Origin: Nostoc sp. PCC 7524
GTDB lineage: Bacteria > Cyanobacteriota > Cyanobacteriia > Cyanobacteriales > Nostocaceae
Length of the DNA: 64,000 bases
Assembly (NCBI RefSeq): GCF_000316645.1
Contig: NC_019684.1
Coordinates: forward strand, 6,025,501 to 6,089,500
Reading direction: 5' to 3'
Shown: positions 19,477-28,275 of the stretch, piece after piece
Numbering within the stretch: position 1 is the first letter of the stretch
Layout of the letters: each line of letters opens with the position of its first letter
Made by a program: the position numbers and the translations under genes
Notes under the pieces: generated by a model
Databases searched by the model: none
Seen by the model: the letters and a program-made list of their open reading frames with translations, nothing else
What the model was told of the DNA's origin: nothing

Positions 19477-19806
19477 TTCAGTTAATTTGATTTTCATGGG
19501 CGTAAGGGAAAGTTCTGATTAATTAACCTTGCACCCTTATTTATGACATTAGAGTGTAGTCTTGAGGTGATAGAAGAGCCAACTGGCCATCACTTCTGTG
19601 TGAAATTAATATTTATATCCTCAGCTACTTAAAACTTATAGGTTATTAGTAGAAATATATAAAAATACAAGCAATAAAATTTACATTCAATAAAGTATTT
19701 CTAGGGAAAATTGATTTAGCGATCGCATCAAGTCTCTGCCAGAAACAACTAAAATTAATAAACACCTGGCTGGGTTTTACTTCCTTTTGCAATTAGGAGT
19801 GCATGT
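19477..19806. other. Intergenic region upstream of the DRTGG gene
   Basis: 330 AT-rich bases with one HIP1 site near 19720. No convincing promoter pair or structured element seen. Confidence 0.4.
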
Positions 19807-20904
19807 GTGCCAAAATCTGCTAAATATTTGCTGATTGGCTCAACTGAGACTTACAGTGGTAAGTCGGCAACAGTTCTGGGTTTGTCTCATCAGCTACAGC
19901 AAAAAGGATTAGATATTGCTTACGGTAAACCCCTAGGCAATTGTCTGAGTACATCTGATGGCTGTGTAGTTGACGAAGATGTCCAGTTTATTACTCATAG
20001 TCTCAACCTATCGGCAAACCGGATTGTACCTACAATGCTGGCTTTGAATGAAGCCAGTGTGCAGAGACGCTTACGGGGTGAAGACAAAACTGATTATCGC
20101 CAGTCTTTAATCAAGGAATATTTGCAAATTCCGAGAGGGGATTTAGTGCTGTTAGAAGGCCCTGGCGATATGGCGGAAGGTCATTTGTTTGATTTGTCTT
20201 TGCTACAGGTGGCGCAAGTGCTAGATGCTGGCGTACTGCTAGTAACCCGCTACCAATCGCTAAGTTCTGTGGAGTCGATATTATCTGCCAAGCAGCGTGT
20301 AGGCGATCGCCTGCTGGGGGTTGTCATTAACGACATTCCCACAACACAGTTAGAAACTGTGGAGAATTTCATGCGTCCCTACTTAGAAAACCAGGGAATT
20401 GCTGTCCTAGGAATGCTGCCCAAAAATGATTTACTCCGTAGTGTCAGCGTGGGCGAATTAGTCAAACAGCTCAAAGCCGAAGTTCTCTGTCGTAGCGATC
20501 GCTTAGATTTAATGGTAGAGAGCCTAGCAATTGGGGCAATGAACGTGAATGCGGCTGTCAAATATTTCCGTAAACGGCGCAATATGGCAGTAGTCACAGG
20601 GGGCGATCGTGTAGAAATTCAGCAAGCAGCTTTGGAAACGTCCACCCAATGTCTCATCCTCACCGGACAATTGCCCCCACCACAGTTTATTCTCAGTCGT
20701 GCTGAAGAATTAGAAATTCCTATTTTGTCAGTAGACTTAGATACTCTCACCACCGTCGAAATCGTTGATCGCACTTTTGGACAAGTCCGTGTTCACGAGC
20801 CAATTAAAGTAGAGTGTATTCGTCAGTTAATGGCTGAGAATTTCGATATTGCTCGCCTGTTATCTAAGCTAGGTTTAACACCAGCAACACTAGAGTGCTG
20901 TTAG
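19807..20904 (+). CDS. P-loop DRTGG-domain protein (BioD/Pta N-terminal-like)
   Basis: 365 residues beginning with GTG. Residues 9-20 (LIGSTETYSGKSATV) form a variant Walker A as in dethiobiotin synthetase and cobyrinate synthetase relatives, followed by VLLEGPGDMAEG. The C-terminal half is a DRTGG domain (MAVVTGGDRVEIQQAAL, CLILTGQLPPPQFILSRAEE) like the N-terminal regulatory part of long phosphotransacetylases. The phosphotransacetylase catalytic domain itself is absent. The role is not established; ligand sensing coupled to ATP hydrolysis is an inference. It follows the EbsA-like gene on the same strand. Confidence 0.8.
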   Translation: MPKSAKYLLIGSTETYSGKSATVLGLSHQLQQKGLDIAYGKPLGNCLSTSDGCVVDEDVQFITHSLNLSANRIVPTMLALNEASVQRRLRGEDKTDYRQSLIKEYLQIPRGDLVLLEGPGDMAEGHLFDLSLLQVAQVLDAGVLLVTRYQSLSSVESILSAKQRVGDRLLGVVINDIPTTQLETVENFMRPYLENQGIAVLGMLPKNDLLRSVSVGELVKQLKAEVLCRSDRLDLMVESLAIGAMNVNAAVKYFRKRRNMAVVTGGDRVEIQQAALETSTQCLILTGQLPPPQFILSRAEELEIPILSVDLDTLTTVEIVDRTFGQVRVHEPIKVECIRQLMAENFDIARLLSKLGLTPATLECC

Positions 20905-20920
20905 CAGTAGCGCGGCGTTT

Positions 20921-21060
20921 AGCCAGTGCTGAGTAGTGAGTGCTGAGTAGTGATTTCTAAGTTACAAGCTAAGTATCCTCCCCATCTTCCCCATCTTCCC
21001 CATCACCCCCATCTTCCCCCACTCTCCACTCCCCACTCCCTACTCCCCAACATCCCAACA
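20921..21060. repeat. Short tandem repeats (TGCTGAGTAG; CCCATCTTCC; ACTCCCC)
   Basis: Two AGTGCTGAGTAGTG units, then four CCCCATCTTCC/CCCCATCACC units, then CACTCCCCACTCCCTACTCC. Low-complexity intergenic repeat tract with no coding sense. Confidence 0.75.
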
Positions 21061-21162
21061 ATCCTAATTCAAAAAACTTAGTAGTATGTAACTCAAGTTC
21101 GCTTCGCATTTACACGCTCTTTGGTAAAATAGCTTGGTTGTTTAATCTGATCATCTCCGTCT

Positions 21163-21666
21163 TTGAGTCAGTCAATAGACCTTATTAACCTCGATACGTT
21201 AGCGCAAGAACTGGCGACAATCCAGCAAACAGGTTCTAAAAGAATTGCCTTGCTGGGTTCTCGTCATGTGCCGATTACGCATCAAAATCTCATTGAAATG
21301 ATGACTTATGCCCTAGTTTTATCGGGTAATCGAGTCATCACATCCGGTGCTACGGGTACTAACTCGGCTGCTATTAAAGGAGCCATGCGGGCTGATCCCA
21401 ATTTGTTGACGGTAATTCTACCCCAAAGCTTGGAACGCCAGCCCCTGGAATCACGCCAGCAGCTAGAACAGGTTATGCACTTGGTAGAAAATCCTAGTAA
21501 TGATAACTTGTCTCTGGCTGAAGCTAGTTACTTGTGCAACAAGGAAATTGTCTCTCGTTGCCAGCAGCTGATTTGCTTCGCATTTCATGACAGTCGCACT
21601 CTGCTACAAACTTGTAGCGATGCTGAAGAACAAAGAAAGGTGGTGACACTTTTCTACTTTGATTAG
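21163..21666 (+). CDS. DprA/LOG-like Rossmann protein
   Basis: 167 residues. The only possible start after the upstream in-frame stop at 21148 is TTG at 21163. The core RIALLGSRHVPITHQNLIEM, VITSGATGTNSAAIKGAM and LTVILPQSLERQP matches the nucleotide-binding Rossmann fold of DprA/Smf and LOG proteins, including the GSR and SGATGTNSAA phosphate-binding loops. The length is only that of the core domain; there is no SAM or winged-helix domain as in full DprA. A single-domain DNA-recombination-mediator-like protein is the best description; ligand unknown. Confidence 0.75.
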   Translation: MSQSIDLINLDTLAQELATIQQTGSKRIALLGSRHVPITHQNLIEMMTYALVLSGNRVITSGATGTNSAAIKGAMRADPNLLTVILPQSLERQPLESRQQLEQVMHLVENPSNDNLSLAEASYLCNKEIVSRCQQLICFAFHDSRTLLQTCSDAEEQRKVVTLFYFD

Positions 21667-21736
21667 TCAACAGTCAATGGTCAATAGTCCAAAATAAATG
21701 ACAGACTATAGACTAATGGCTATAGATTATAGATTC

Positions 21737-22132
21737 ATGATTATTTTTTTGTATGCGATCGCCGCAGCTGCGGTGCTAATTTACTTGCCATTTTTAGTTG
21801 TGGGCTATGCCCGTGCGCGAGTTGGGTATGATGTTTCTGCCCCTCGCGCCATGTTTGATAAATTGCCGCCCTACGCCCAACGAGCTGCCTGGGCGCATCA
21901 AAACTCCTTTGAAACCTTTATGGTGTTTGCGGCAGCTGCACTAATGGCTTATGTCACTGGAGTGAATTCTCCTACAGCGTTTTGGGCTGCGATCGCCTTT
22001 GTTGTAGCTCGTTTGCTATACTCAGTCTTCTATATTTTGAATATACCGTTATTGCGATCGCTCATGTTTGGCATTGGCTCTCTTAGCTGTGCTACTCTCA
22101 TTTTCCTGAGTATCATTCAAGCTAGGGGTTAA
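21737..22132 (+). CDS. MAPEG-family membrane protein
   Basis: 131 residues from ATG 21737; the 13 codons before it (from 21698) are repeat-like (CTATAGACTAATGGCTATAGA) and are probably not translated. Four helices, with ARARVGYDVSAPRAMFDKLP and the conserved AWAHQNSFETFMVFAAA loop characteristic of the MAPEG superfamily (microsomal glutathione transferase-like). Its substrate is unknown. A glutathione S-transferase gene lies about 0.8 kb downstream on the other strand, but nothing shows that they work together. Confidence 0.8.
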   Translation: MIIFLYAIAAAAVLIYLPFLVVGYARARVGYDVSAPRAMFDKLPPYAQRAAWAHQNSFETFMVFAAAALMAYVTGVNSPTAFWAAIAFVVARLLYSVFYILNIPLLRSLMFGIGSLSCATLIFLSIIQARG

Positions 22133-22204
22133 TTGGTGGGTATTGGGCATCGGGCATCGGGCATTGCTTAGGAGATAACACAGAGCAAGAGAGAAAAACT
22201 TTTA

Positions 22205-22255
22205 CCAAATCCCCAATCCCTAGTCCCCAGTCCCCAGTCCCCAATCCCCAGTTCC
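22205..22255. repeat. AGTCCCC/AATCCCC heptamer array
   Basis: About six units of CCCCAAT or CCCCAGT directly upstream of yajQ, from the same family as the array inside valS. Confidence 0.8.
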
Positions 22256-22285
22256 TAATCCAACATTTCAAGTCCAAAATTGTTT

Positions 22286-22777
22286 ATGGCTGCTACTTAT
22301 TCCTTTGACATTGTGAGTGATTTTGATCAGCAAGAATTGGTGAATGCTGTTGATCAAGTCGTCCGAGAACTCAGAAGTCGTTACGACCTCAAGGATACCC
22401 AAACTACTGTTGAGTTGGGTGAACAAACCATTACTATCGGGACTGATAGCGAATTTACTCTAGAGTCTGTACACAACATTCTGCGGGAAAAGGCCGCCAA
22501 GCGGAATCTTTCCCAGAAAATCTTTGATTTTGGCAAAGTAGAATCTGCTAGTGGTAATCGCGTCCGTCAAGAAATCACACTCAAAAAAGGCATTAGTCAA
22601 GATATCGCCAAGCAGATTTCCAAACTTATCCGTGATGAATTTAAAAAGGTTCAAGCCTCAATTCAAGGCGATGCGGTGCGAGTATCTGCCAAAGCTAAAG
22701 ACGATTTGCAAACTGTTATCCAACGTTTAAAGCAAGAAGACTATCCTGTAGCTTTGCAATTTACTAACTATCGATAA
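22286..22777 (+). CDS. yajQ: YajQ-family nucleotide-binding protein
   Basis: 163 residues, the standard length, starting at ATG 22286 ([14 protein letters not shown]) rather than the TTG at 22280. The double ferredoxin-like fold is clear: [45 protein letters not shown] and the C-terminal [17 protein letters not shown]. Members bind c-di-GMP in Xanthomonas and other bacteria; the role in cyanobacteria is unknown. The last 21 bases before the final codons are duplicated 138 bases downstream, past a palindromic element. Confidence 0.93.
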   Translation: MAATYSFDIVSDFDQQELVNAVDQVVRELRSRYDLKDTQTTVELGEQTITIGTDSEFTLESVHNILREKAAKRNLSQKIFDFGKVESASGNRVRQEITLKKGISQDIAKQISKLIRDEFKKVQASIQGDAVRVSAKAKDDLQTVIQRLKQEDYPVALQFTNYR

Positions 22778-22814
22778 CAGTTCAGGGACTTCCAAATAAA
22801 AAAGTATCCAAGAT

Positions 22815-22879
22815 GTAGGGTGCGTCAGTGCGAGAAAGCCTAGCTGACTCAAGAAGTTATTCATGCTGACGCACCCTAC
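22815..22879. repeat. Palindromic element with perfect 14-bp inverted ends
   Basis: GTAGGGTGCGTCAG (22815-22828) and CTGACGCACCCTAC (22866-22879) are exact inverted repeats around 37 bases. The element lies between two 21-bp direct copies of the yajQ 3' end (22741-22761 and 22879-22899). Same family as 9913-9978 and 42690-42748. Confidence 0.9.
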
Positions 22880-22917
22880 TATCCTGTAGCTTTGCAATTC
22901 ACAAATTACTGAGTTGG

Positions 22918-23475
22918 CTACGACCTTGCGCCGATGCTCTTTTGAAATGCGGGACGCTCAGTTATTTGCTTGATATAGTTTACTACAGCTGGATAATCAC
23001 TGAGGTCTAGCTTCAACATCATGGGAATGTAAGCCAAAATCGACCCAACAGCAACATCCGCAACACTGAATTCTTGTCCTAATACAAAAGGTTGCTTCTC
23101 AAAAATTTCATTTAGGGGAGTGAGCAATCGAGACATTTCTCGCTCACGATTTGCTTCTACAAAAATACCAGGACCAAGGGTAGCATTGGCAAATAACACC
23201 CATTGAGAAAGTATTGCCCGTTCCTCTGGTGATAGGGAGACGTTACCATACTTGTCGCTCAAATACAGCAAAATTGCGCCTGATTCCCAAAGTTGGAAAT
23301 CCCCATCTACAATTGCTGGGACTTTACCGATGGGGTTAATTTTTAAGTATTCAGGTTGGCGGTGTTCCCCTGCTTGCATATCTAGCATGACAAACTCGTA
23401 AGGAACACCCAGTTCTTCTAAATACCACTTCACGATTGAAGCACGACTGAACGCGCCACCATAGAGTTTCAGCAT
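22918..23475 (-). CDS. Glutathione S-transferase family protein
   Basis: 185 residues. N-terminal thioredoxin fold with LYGGAFSRASIVKWYLEELG, the conserved cis-Pro loop INPIGKVPAIVDGD and the glutathione gamma-glutamyl-binding LWESGAILLYLSDKYG; the C-terminal helical domain ends with FSVADVAVGSILAYIPMM. There is no cysteine at the active-site turn (GGAFSRAS), so it is a Ser/Tyr-type enzyme or a non-catalytic member. It starts 12 bases after the stop of the preceding gene and forms an operon with it. Confidence 0.9.
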   Translation of the reverse strand: MLKLYGGAFSRASIVKWYLEELGVPYEFVMLDMQAGEHRQPEYLKINPIGKVPAIVDGDFQLWESGAILLYLSDKYGNVSLSPEERAILSQWVLFANATLGPGIFVEANREREMSRLLTPLNEIFEKQPFVLGQEFSVADVAVGSILAYIPMMLKLDLSDYPAVVNYIKQITERPAFQKSIGARS

Positions 23476-23487
23476 AAATACCTGAGA

Positions 23488-23952
23488 TTAAAGAACTTTG
23501 TGAGTGTGAGAATGCTGTTTCACATTATCGTCTTTTGTTACCAGTCTAGTGGCGTTGAGTACCCGCTTACGCTCCAGGGAATATTGAAAATCAGTGTAGG
23601 TTGTACCTAAAGGAATTAGGGCTTGTGCGCTTTCACGACGCTTGTAGGTGCGAGCTGCTGCAAACACCCGTTGTACAAATTCATCGGCAAATTGAGCCGA
23701 TTCTGGAAACCCGACTGGTAAACTTGGTTGCTCACCGTTCACTACTGCGCTGACGTTGGTGGCAACGGCTAACTTGTAGGAGGTAGAAATACCTTTTAAC
23801 AGAGCTTCTAAAGCAGCCGAGGGAATTGGTTCAATGATTTCAACTTGATGAACTTCTCCAGCGTCTTTGATGAAGCAGGTTGCTAGACCGATCACAACAT
23901 AATCATCTGCTGCTAAATCGGGGGCGTTTTGGTAAGCGATTGTGGTTGTCAT
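23488..23952 (-). CDS. Conserved cyanobacterial hypothetical in operon with GST
   Basis: 154 residues; family not recognised. It is soluble and begins MTTTIAYQNAPDLAADDYVV. There is an alpha/beta region (VVIGLATCFIKDAGEVHQVE, IIEPIPSAALEALLKGIS), then a conserved-looking ARTYKRRESAQALIPLGTTY, and it ends with a His-rich QHSHTHKVL tail that could bind metal. First gene of a two-gene unit with the GST (12-base gap), so a link to redox or thiol chemistry is plausible but unproven. Confidence 0.75.
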   Translation of the reverse strand: MTTTIAYQNAPDLAADDYVVIGLATCFIKDAGEVHQVEIIEPIPSAALEALLKGISTSYKLAVATNVSAVVNGEQPSLPVGFPESAQFADEFVQRVFAAARTYKRRESAQALIPLGTTYTDFQYSLERKRVLNATRLVTKDDNVKQHSHTHKVL

Positions 23953-24350
23953 AGGAAATATTGGGGGTTGGGGACTGGGGATTGGGGACTGGGGACTGGG
24001 GACTGGGAATTGGTGAATTAGGAAGAAATTCTCCCTTGTCCTCCCCTGCTCCCCTGCTCTCTTCTCTTTGGCATTTTACCAATTGGTTACTCTGACTACT
24101 GGAATCTTCTTAGAGATTAATATTTGATGTTTCAGGAATTTAACCTGAGAATGACGTATCTATTACTAGATTGGAGCATTAATTGTCTGTATTAGGGTAA
24201 GTTTTGCGCTTGTTGTAGTTACTCAAAGGCAGCTGGATGCTGGTTTGGCAGTAATTATCAATACCTGTACAGGTGCTACAAAAGCAAAACTACCATAACA
24301 GCAAAAACTCTGATTCTCTGTACAAGAGCAAGCAGCTCAGGTAAAAACAC
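23953..24350. other. Intergenic region with GGGGACT array
   Basis: An array of about six GGGGACT/GGGGATT/GGGGGTT units (23962-24006) just upstream of the GST operon, a CTCCCCTGCTCCCCTGC run, then about 250 bases that should hold the promoter of the TPR gene. No clear boxes. Confidence 0.6.
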
Positions 24351-25052
24351 ATGAATAGGCACTCATTTTTAGCTTCTGGCGACCAGCAAAATAACTGCTA
24401 TCAATTTGTTGCAAATACTACCTTCTCTGAACAAGGACAGGGATATCACGGTGATAGCTATTTACGCTCTTGTGCTTTGCAGTTGGCTCAACAAGGAAAT
24501 TACACAGACGCGATCGCTCTTTTGTCTGAGTTGATTAACCGTCATCCACACAATGCAGTGGATTACAATAACCGGGGGTTAATTTATTTCCAAAGTGGTG
24601 AAATGCAAAAAGCACTGCGTGACTACAACGCAGCACTCAAGTTCAATCCTCATTTAGCTAGTGCTTACAATAACCGCGCCAACTACTACGCGGCTTGTGG
24701 TGAATTATCAGCAGCATTGGCTGACTATGATCGCGCTATTGATTTTAATCCGCGCCATGTCCGCGCCTGGATTAATCGAGGGATTACTCTCCGCGACTTG
24801 GGACAATACGAACAGGCAATTGAGAATTTTGATATTGTCCTGCTTTTCGGTCAGCTAGAAGGGCATATTTGGGCTGAACGGGGTAGAACTTATCATCTTT
24901 GGGGTGATTGGAATTGTGCGATCGCTGATTATCGTCGCGCTTTGACTCAACTTCCTTCCCTGGATAGTAAAAGAGATGTTCTTGGCGATCGTTTGCGTTT
25001 ACAAATAGAAAATTGGTTAGATGAATTATTGCCCTCACATCTTAACTGGTAG
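24351..25052 (+). CDS. TPR-repeat protein
   Basis: 233 residues made mostly of four to five tetratricopeptide repeats from about residue 45 to 205: YTDAIALLSELINRHPHN, YFQSGEMQKALRDYNAALKF, NNRANYYAACGELSAALADY, INRGITLRDLGQYEQAIENF, GDWNCAIADYRRALTQLP. Such proteins are scaffolds for protein complexes. No signal peptide or catalytic domain. Partner unknown; transcribed alone. Confidence 0.85.
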   Translation: MNRHSFLASGDQQNNCYQFVANTTFSEQGQGYHGDSYLRSCALQLAQQGNYTDAIALLSELINRHPHNAVDYNNRGLIYFQSGEMQKALRDYNAALKFNPHLASAYNNRANYYAACGELSAALADYDRAIDFNPRHVRAWINRGITLRDLGQYEQAIENFDIVLLFGQLEGHIWAERGRTYHLWGDWNCAIADYRRALTQLPSLDSKRDVLGDRLRLQIENWLDELLPSHLNW

Positions 25053-25444
25053 ATTGTGGCATGAGTTTTACTAGCACGTCACGGCGAAAATCAAACTACC
25101 ATTGTTATTTGGTTTTGGCTTTTGACTTTCGCGTAGCGTTACTAGCTGCTTGGGACTATGCAAAATTAAAAATCAACAATTAAATATAATTTTTAATTCG
25201 AGTTTGGTGAGTGTATTATCTCTAACGGCTAATAGATGAGAACTAAAATAATTATTGCGAAATTAGTTGTTAACTATTAGCTGTTAGCGACTGACACCAA
25301 AGTCCATTTTTTATACGCAACTATACTGGTCAGCAATTTCTATAATTCTTATCCCCAATTTAATGTTTCCCTTATACAGATGGAAAGATAAAAACCAGAT
25401 ACAAAAAGTGGTTTCCCATCTAACATCTAAAATCCAAAATTGTA
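25053..25444. other. Intergenic, no feature seen
   Basis: About 390 AT-rich bases between the stops of two convergent genes. It contains a short TCGCGTAGCGTTACTAGC repeat fragment near 25128. No strong hairpin identified. Confidence 0.5.
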
Positions 25445-25858
25445 TTAGTTTAATGGTTCTGAGAGTTCAATTTCCTTTCCGTATTGATCTGTTAACACCA
25501 CTGGACGCTGACCAGGTTCAAATTTATATACTTGTTGTTGCATTACACTTTTAGTTTGACGTGGATCAAAATTACGGCTAAATTTTGTCTGCAAACTACT
25601 GACGATTTTTTCCATTTTCTTAACTTCTGTACTCACTTCTTTCAACTTTGCTTGTTGTGACAAATGATTAGGCAAAAGTTGCAATAGGGCAGATATTGCG
25701 GCGGCTGAGATAGCACAATTAACAGCTATCTTGGCTGTCACTTCTACAGCCATGACTTTGTATGATCGTTGGCGGAGATGACGTTTTGGCCGGGGAACAG
25801 CCTGTTTTTTCTGTATAGATGGTTGTTGCGGGAGTCCGGAAGGTTGAAAAGCGTTCAT
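25445..25858 (-). CDS. Slr1601-like putative cell-division protein
   Basis: 137 residues from ATG 25858 (a TTG three codons upstream is also possible). A basic, proline-rich N-terminus (KKQAVPRPKRHLRQRSYKVM) is followed by one hydrophobic segment (VNCAISAAAISALLQLLP), a helical region (AKLKEVSTEVKKMEKIVSSL) and an FDPRQTKSVMQQQ motif. This layout matches the cyanobacterial Slr1601 family as I recall it, annotated as putative cell-division proteins and widespread in filamentous strains. Direct functional evidence is thin. Single gene. Confidence 0.6.
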   Translation of the reverse strand: MNAFQPSGLPQQPSIQKKQAVPRPKRHLRQRSYKVMAVEVTAKIAVNCAISAAAISALLQLLPNHLSQQAKLKEVSTEVKKMEKIVSSLQTKFSRNFDPRQTKSVMQQQVYKFEPGQRPVVLTDQYGKEIELSEPLN

Positions 25859-26423
25859 GATGCTCAAAAAAGAGAAATTTCCTGATTGAATTACTAAGCC
25901 ATCAAGAACCTGCTAGTCATGATTACGGCTTAGATTAGCTGACATATTACTTCATTTTTTCCAAATTGCTACACGTATGTTGTTTGTCAAAAAAACACAA
26001 AACACACGTAGGTAACTGGTTGGCACAGCATTATTTATGCTCTTTAGCCAGCAGTTGATGCGAACTGCACCTTGTCTGCCAGGATTATTATTGTTTTAGG
26101 TGTTAGTGTCAACTCCAAGTTGTAGTCTCACTGGTAAACCACAACTTAATGTAAGATGTTCATTTTGGTGTTTTTTGGTATCTGCCCGGTTTTGGCAGTT
26201 ACTTATGCTTTCCAAGGTATCAAATTAATTTTGCTATTGTCAATTTTAATCTACTATTACTTGCTAATGCGTTCTGATTTTTCTTTATAAAGAGTCTCTC
26301 TTAAATCTATAGAGCCTTGCAAGCTCACCTTGATTAACTTGAAAATTACTTAAGCAATTTATATTAATCATGATAAAAAATATACTTTTGCTTAAAAATA
26401 ACTGTTTTTATATCTAGGAACGA
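25859..26423. other. Intergenic, promoter side of the Slr1601-like gene
   Basis: About 565 bases without a supported gene. Composition is AT-rich; I see no tandem repeat or strong inverted repeat. Confidence 0.45.
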
Positions 26424-26454
26424 ATAAAAAACAATCAGGATGAGCCTGATTGTT
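26424..26454 (-). terminator. Rho-independent terminator of psaM
   Basis: On the minus strand AACAATCAGG pairs with CCTGATTGTT (26430-26454 region, 5-base loop), followed by a run of T residues (complement of 26424-26430). It lies about 60 bases after the psaM stop. A second perfect hairpin, GGAGCCTT/AAGGCTCC (26470-26490), precedes it. Confidence 0.8.
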
Positions 26455-26512
26455 CTTGTAGGGTGGGGCGGAGCCTTTAATCAAGGCTCCATCGCCAGAT
26501 CTTGAATTGGCG

Positions 26513-26608
26513 TTATTTATAAAGTTCTGTTGCCAAACGCCAAGCCAGAATTCCTGGAATGAGCGCCACAGCTAGAGCAATATAAACTTGGGTATCAGAG
26601 ATAGACAT
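26513..26608 (-). CDS. psaM: Photosystem I reaction centre subunit XII (PsaM)
   Basis: Only 31 residues, starting at ATG 26608 and sitting at the 3' end of a longer spurious frame. The sequence starts MSISDTQVYIALAVALIPGI and ends LAWRLATELYK, the pattern of PsaM: a short SDTQ start, one membrane helix and the conserved R-L-(S/A)-T-ELYK end. PsaM is a small thylakoid subunit near the trimer contact of photosystem I. A strong ribosome-binding site (AGGAGGT) lies about 7 bases before the ATG. Monocistronic, with its own terminator. Confidence 0.93.
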   Translation of the reverse strand: MSISDTQVYIALAVALIPGILAWRLATELYK

Positions 26609-26766
26609 AGTTATGACCTCCTGATCTGTAAATGGATTTTGAACACTTCGATTACTACTTTTCCTTGTTTTGCCAAAAATGTGGAATATCTTGTTACAAG
26701 ATGCAACAAAAGCAGTGATCAATTCGGTAGTACGAGTTATTTTTTATTAAAAAAAGTTAAAAAACT

Positions 26767-28014
26767 ATGACTTGTTATCTGGGAATCGACTTTGGTACAT
26801 CTGGCGCACGGGCAATAGTGATTGATGCACAAGGGCAGATCCAGACACAAGTACGATATCCTTGGGAGGCTAGGGCGGTTTCTGACTCCGCATCTTGGCA
26901 AAGGGCTTTGTGGACTTTGTTGGTACAAATCCCTGAAGATGTGCGGCGAGAAATCAAAGCGATCGCTATCAATGGTACTTCCTCTACAGTCTTAATCTGC
27001 GATGCTGTTGGCAACCCTGTATATGAGCCTTTACTCTACAACGATGGGCGGGGATCAGTGGTGCTGGAGGAGTTGAGGAAGATAGCACCACCAAATCATA
27101 CAGTCTTAAGTGCAACCTCCAGCTTGGCTAAACTTTTGTGGATGATGCAATTACCTGCTTTTAGTGAGGCGAGATATTTCTTGCATCAAGCCGATTGGTT
27201 GGCGTTTCTGCTGCATGGCAAGTTGGGGATCACTGATTATCACAATGCTTTAAAACTGGGTTATGACGTAGAACAGTTGAAATATCCAGAATGGTTAGAA
27301 AATCTGCAACTACCAATTCAGCTACCCCAAGTATTAGCACCAGGGACTGCCATTGGGGAATTACGTCCTGAAATTGCTCACCAGTTCTTATTACCTCCAG
27401 ATTGCTTAGTCTGTGCTGGTACCACTGATAGTATTGCGGCTTTTCTTGCCAGTGGTGCAGCATCACCAGGAGAAGCTGTCACTTCCCTTGGTTCAACATT
27501 GGTACTAAAACTGTTGAGTCGCATCCGTGTAGAAGATGCGCGATATGGCATTTATAGTCATCGCTTGGGTGATTTGTGGTTGACTGGTGGTGCGTCTAAT
27601 ACTGGGGGTGCGGTGCTACGGGAATTTTTTACTGATGCAGAGTTAGAAAACTTCAGTCGTGAAATTGATAGTTCTCAAGTTAGTGCATTAGATTATTATC
27701 CCTTGTTGAAAGCAGGCGATCGCTTCCCCATTAACGATCCCAATCTACTGCCACGACTGACACCACGCCCAGATAATCCCGTCGAATTTCTACATGGTTT
27801 GTTAGAAAGTATCACCCGTATAGAAGCACAGGGATATGAATTATTGCAAAAATTAGGCGCAGATAGTCTCAACCGAGTTTACACAGCCGGTGGTGGGGCA
27901 AAAAATCCTACTTGGACTGCTATTCGTCAACGATATTTAAAAGTACCTGTGGTTTCTTCTATGAATACTGAAGCAGCTTATGGAACAGCACTTTTAGCGA
28001 AGTCACAATTTTGA
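26767..28014 (+). CDS. FGGY-family sugar kinase (D-ribulose/xylulose kinase-like)
   Basis: 415 residues, shorter than classical glycerol or xylulose kinases (about 500) but like the cyanobacterial/plant AtXK-1/SePSK group. The ATPase-fold phosphate 1 motif GIDFGTSGARA is at residues 6-16; AINGTSSTVLICD, TTDSIAAFLASGA, the GGASNTGGAV loop and AGGGAKNPTW adenosine motif follow. Such enzymes phosphorylate ribulose or xylulose at the hydroxyl end. The exact sugar cannot be read from sequence. Starts with ATG 26767, divergent from psaM. Confidence 0.85.
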   Translation: MTCYLGIDFGTSGARAIVIDAQGQIQTQVRYPWEARAVSDSASWQRALWTLLVQIPEDVRREIKAIAINGTSSTVLICDAVGNPVYEPLLYNDGRGSVVLEELRKIAPPNHTVLSATSSLAKLLWMMQLPAFSEARYFLHQADWLAFLLHGKLGITDYHNALKLGYDVEQLKYPEWLENLQLPIQLPQVLAPGTAIGELRPEIAHQFLLPPDCLVCAGTTDSIAAFLASGAASPGEAVTSLGSTLVLKLLSRIRVEDARYGIYSHRLGDLWLTGGASNTGGAVLREFFTDAELENFSREIDSSQVSALDYYPLLKAGDRFPINDPNLLPRLTPRPDNPVEFLHGLLESITRIEAQGYELLQKLGADSLNRVYTAGGGAKNPTWTAIRQRYLKVPVVSSMNTEAAYGTALLAKSQF

Positions 28015-28275
28015 TATAAACCTTTTTGAGTAGGAGCGGGTTGAAAAATATCATCAACGATTAATCATAATCTCAGTGAACCCGCCCCTACTGAATTTTT
28101 GAAAAAATTAAAGTTCACCAATATTTTCTAATTCCGTATCTCTCCCAGTGACAATCGATATATCACAGCTGATACTAGGTTGATTAGATACCAGGTTATA
28201 GGGTTCCAGGTTCGTCATCTGGGCAGCAAATTGGGGGTAGATGCGTCGCTAGCGATCGTCATCTATCCCCTTAAT

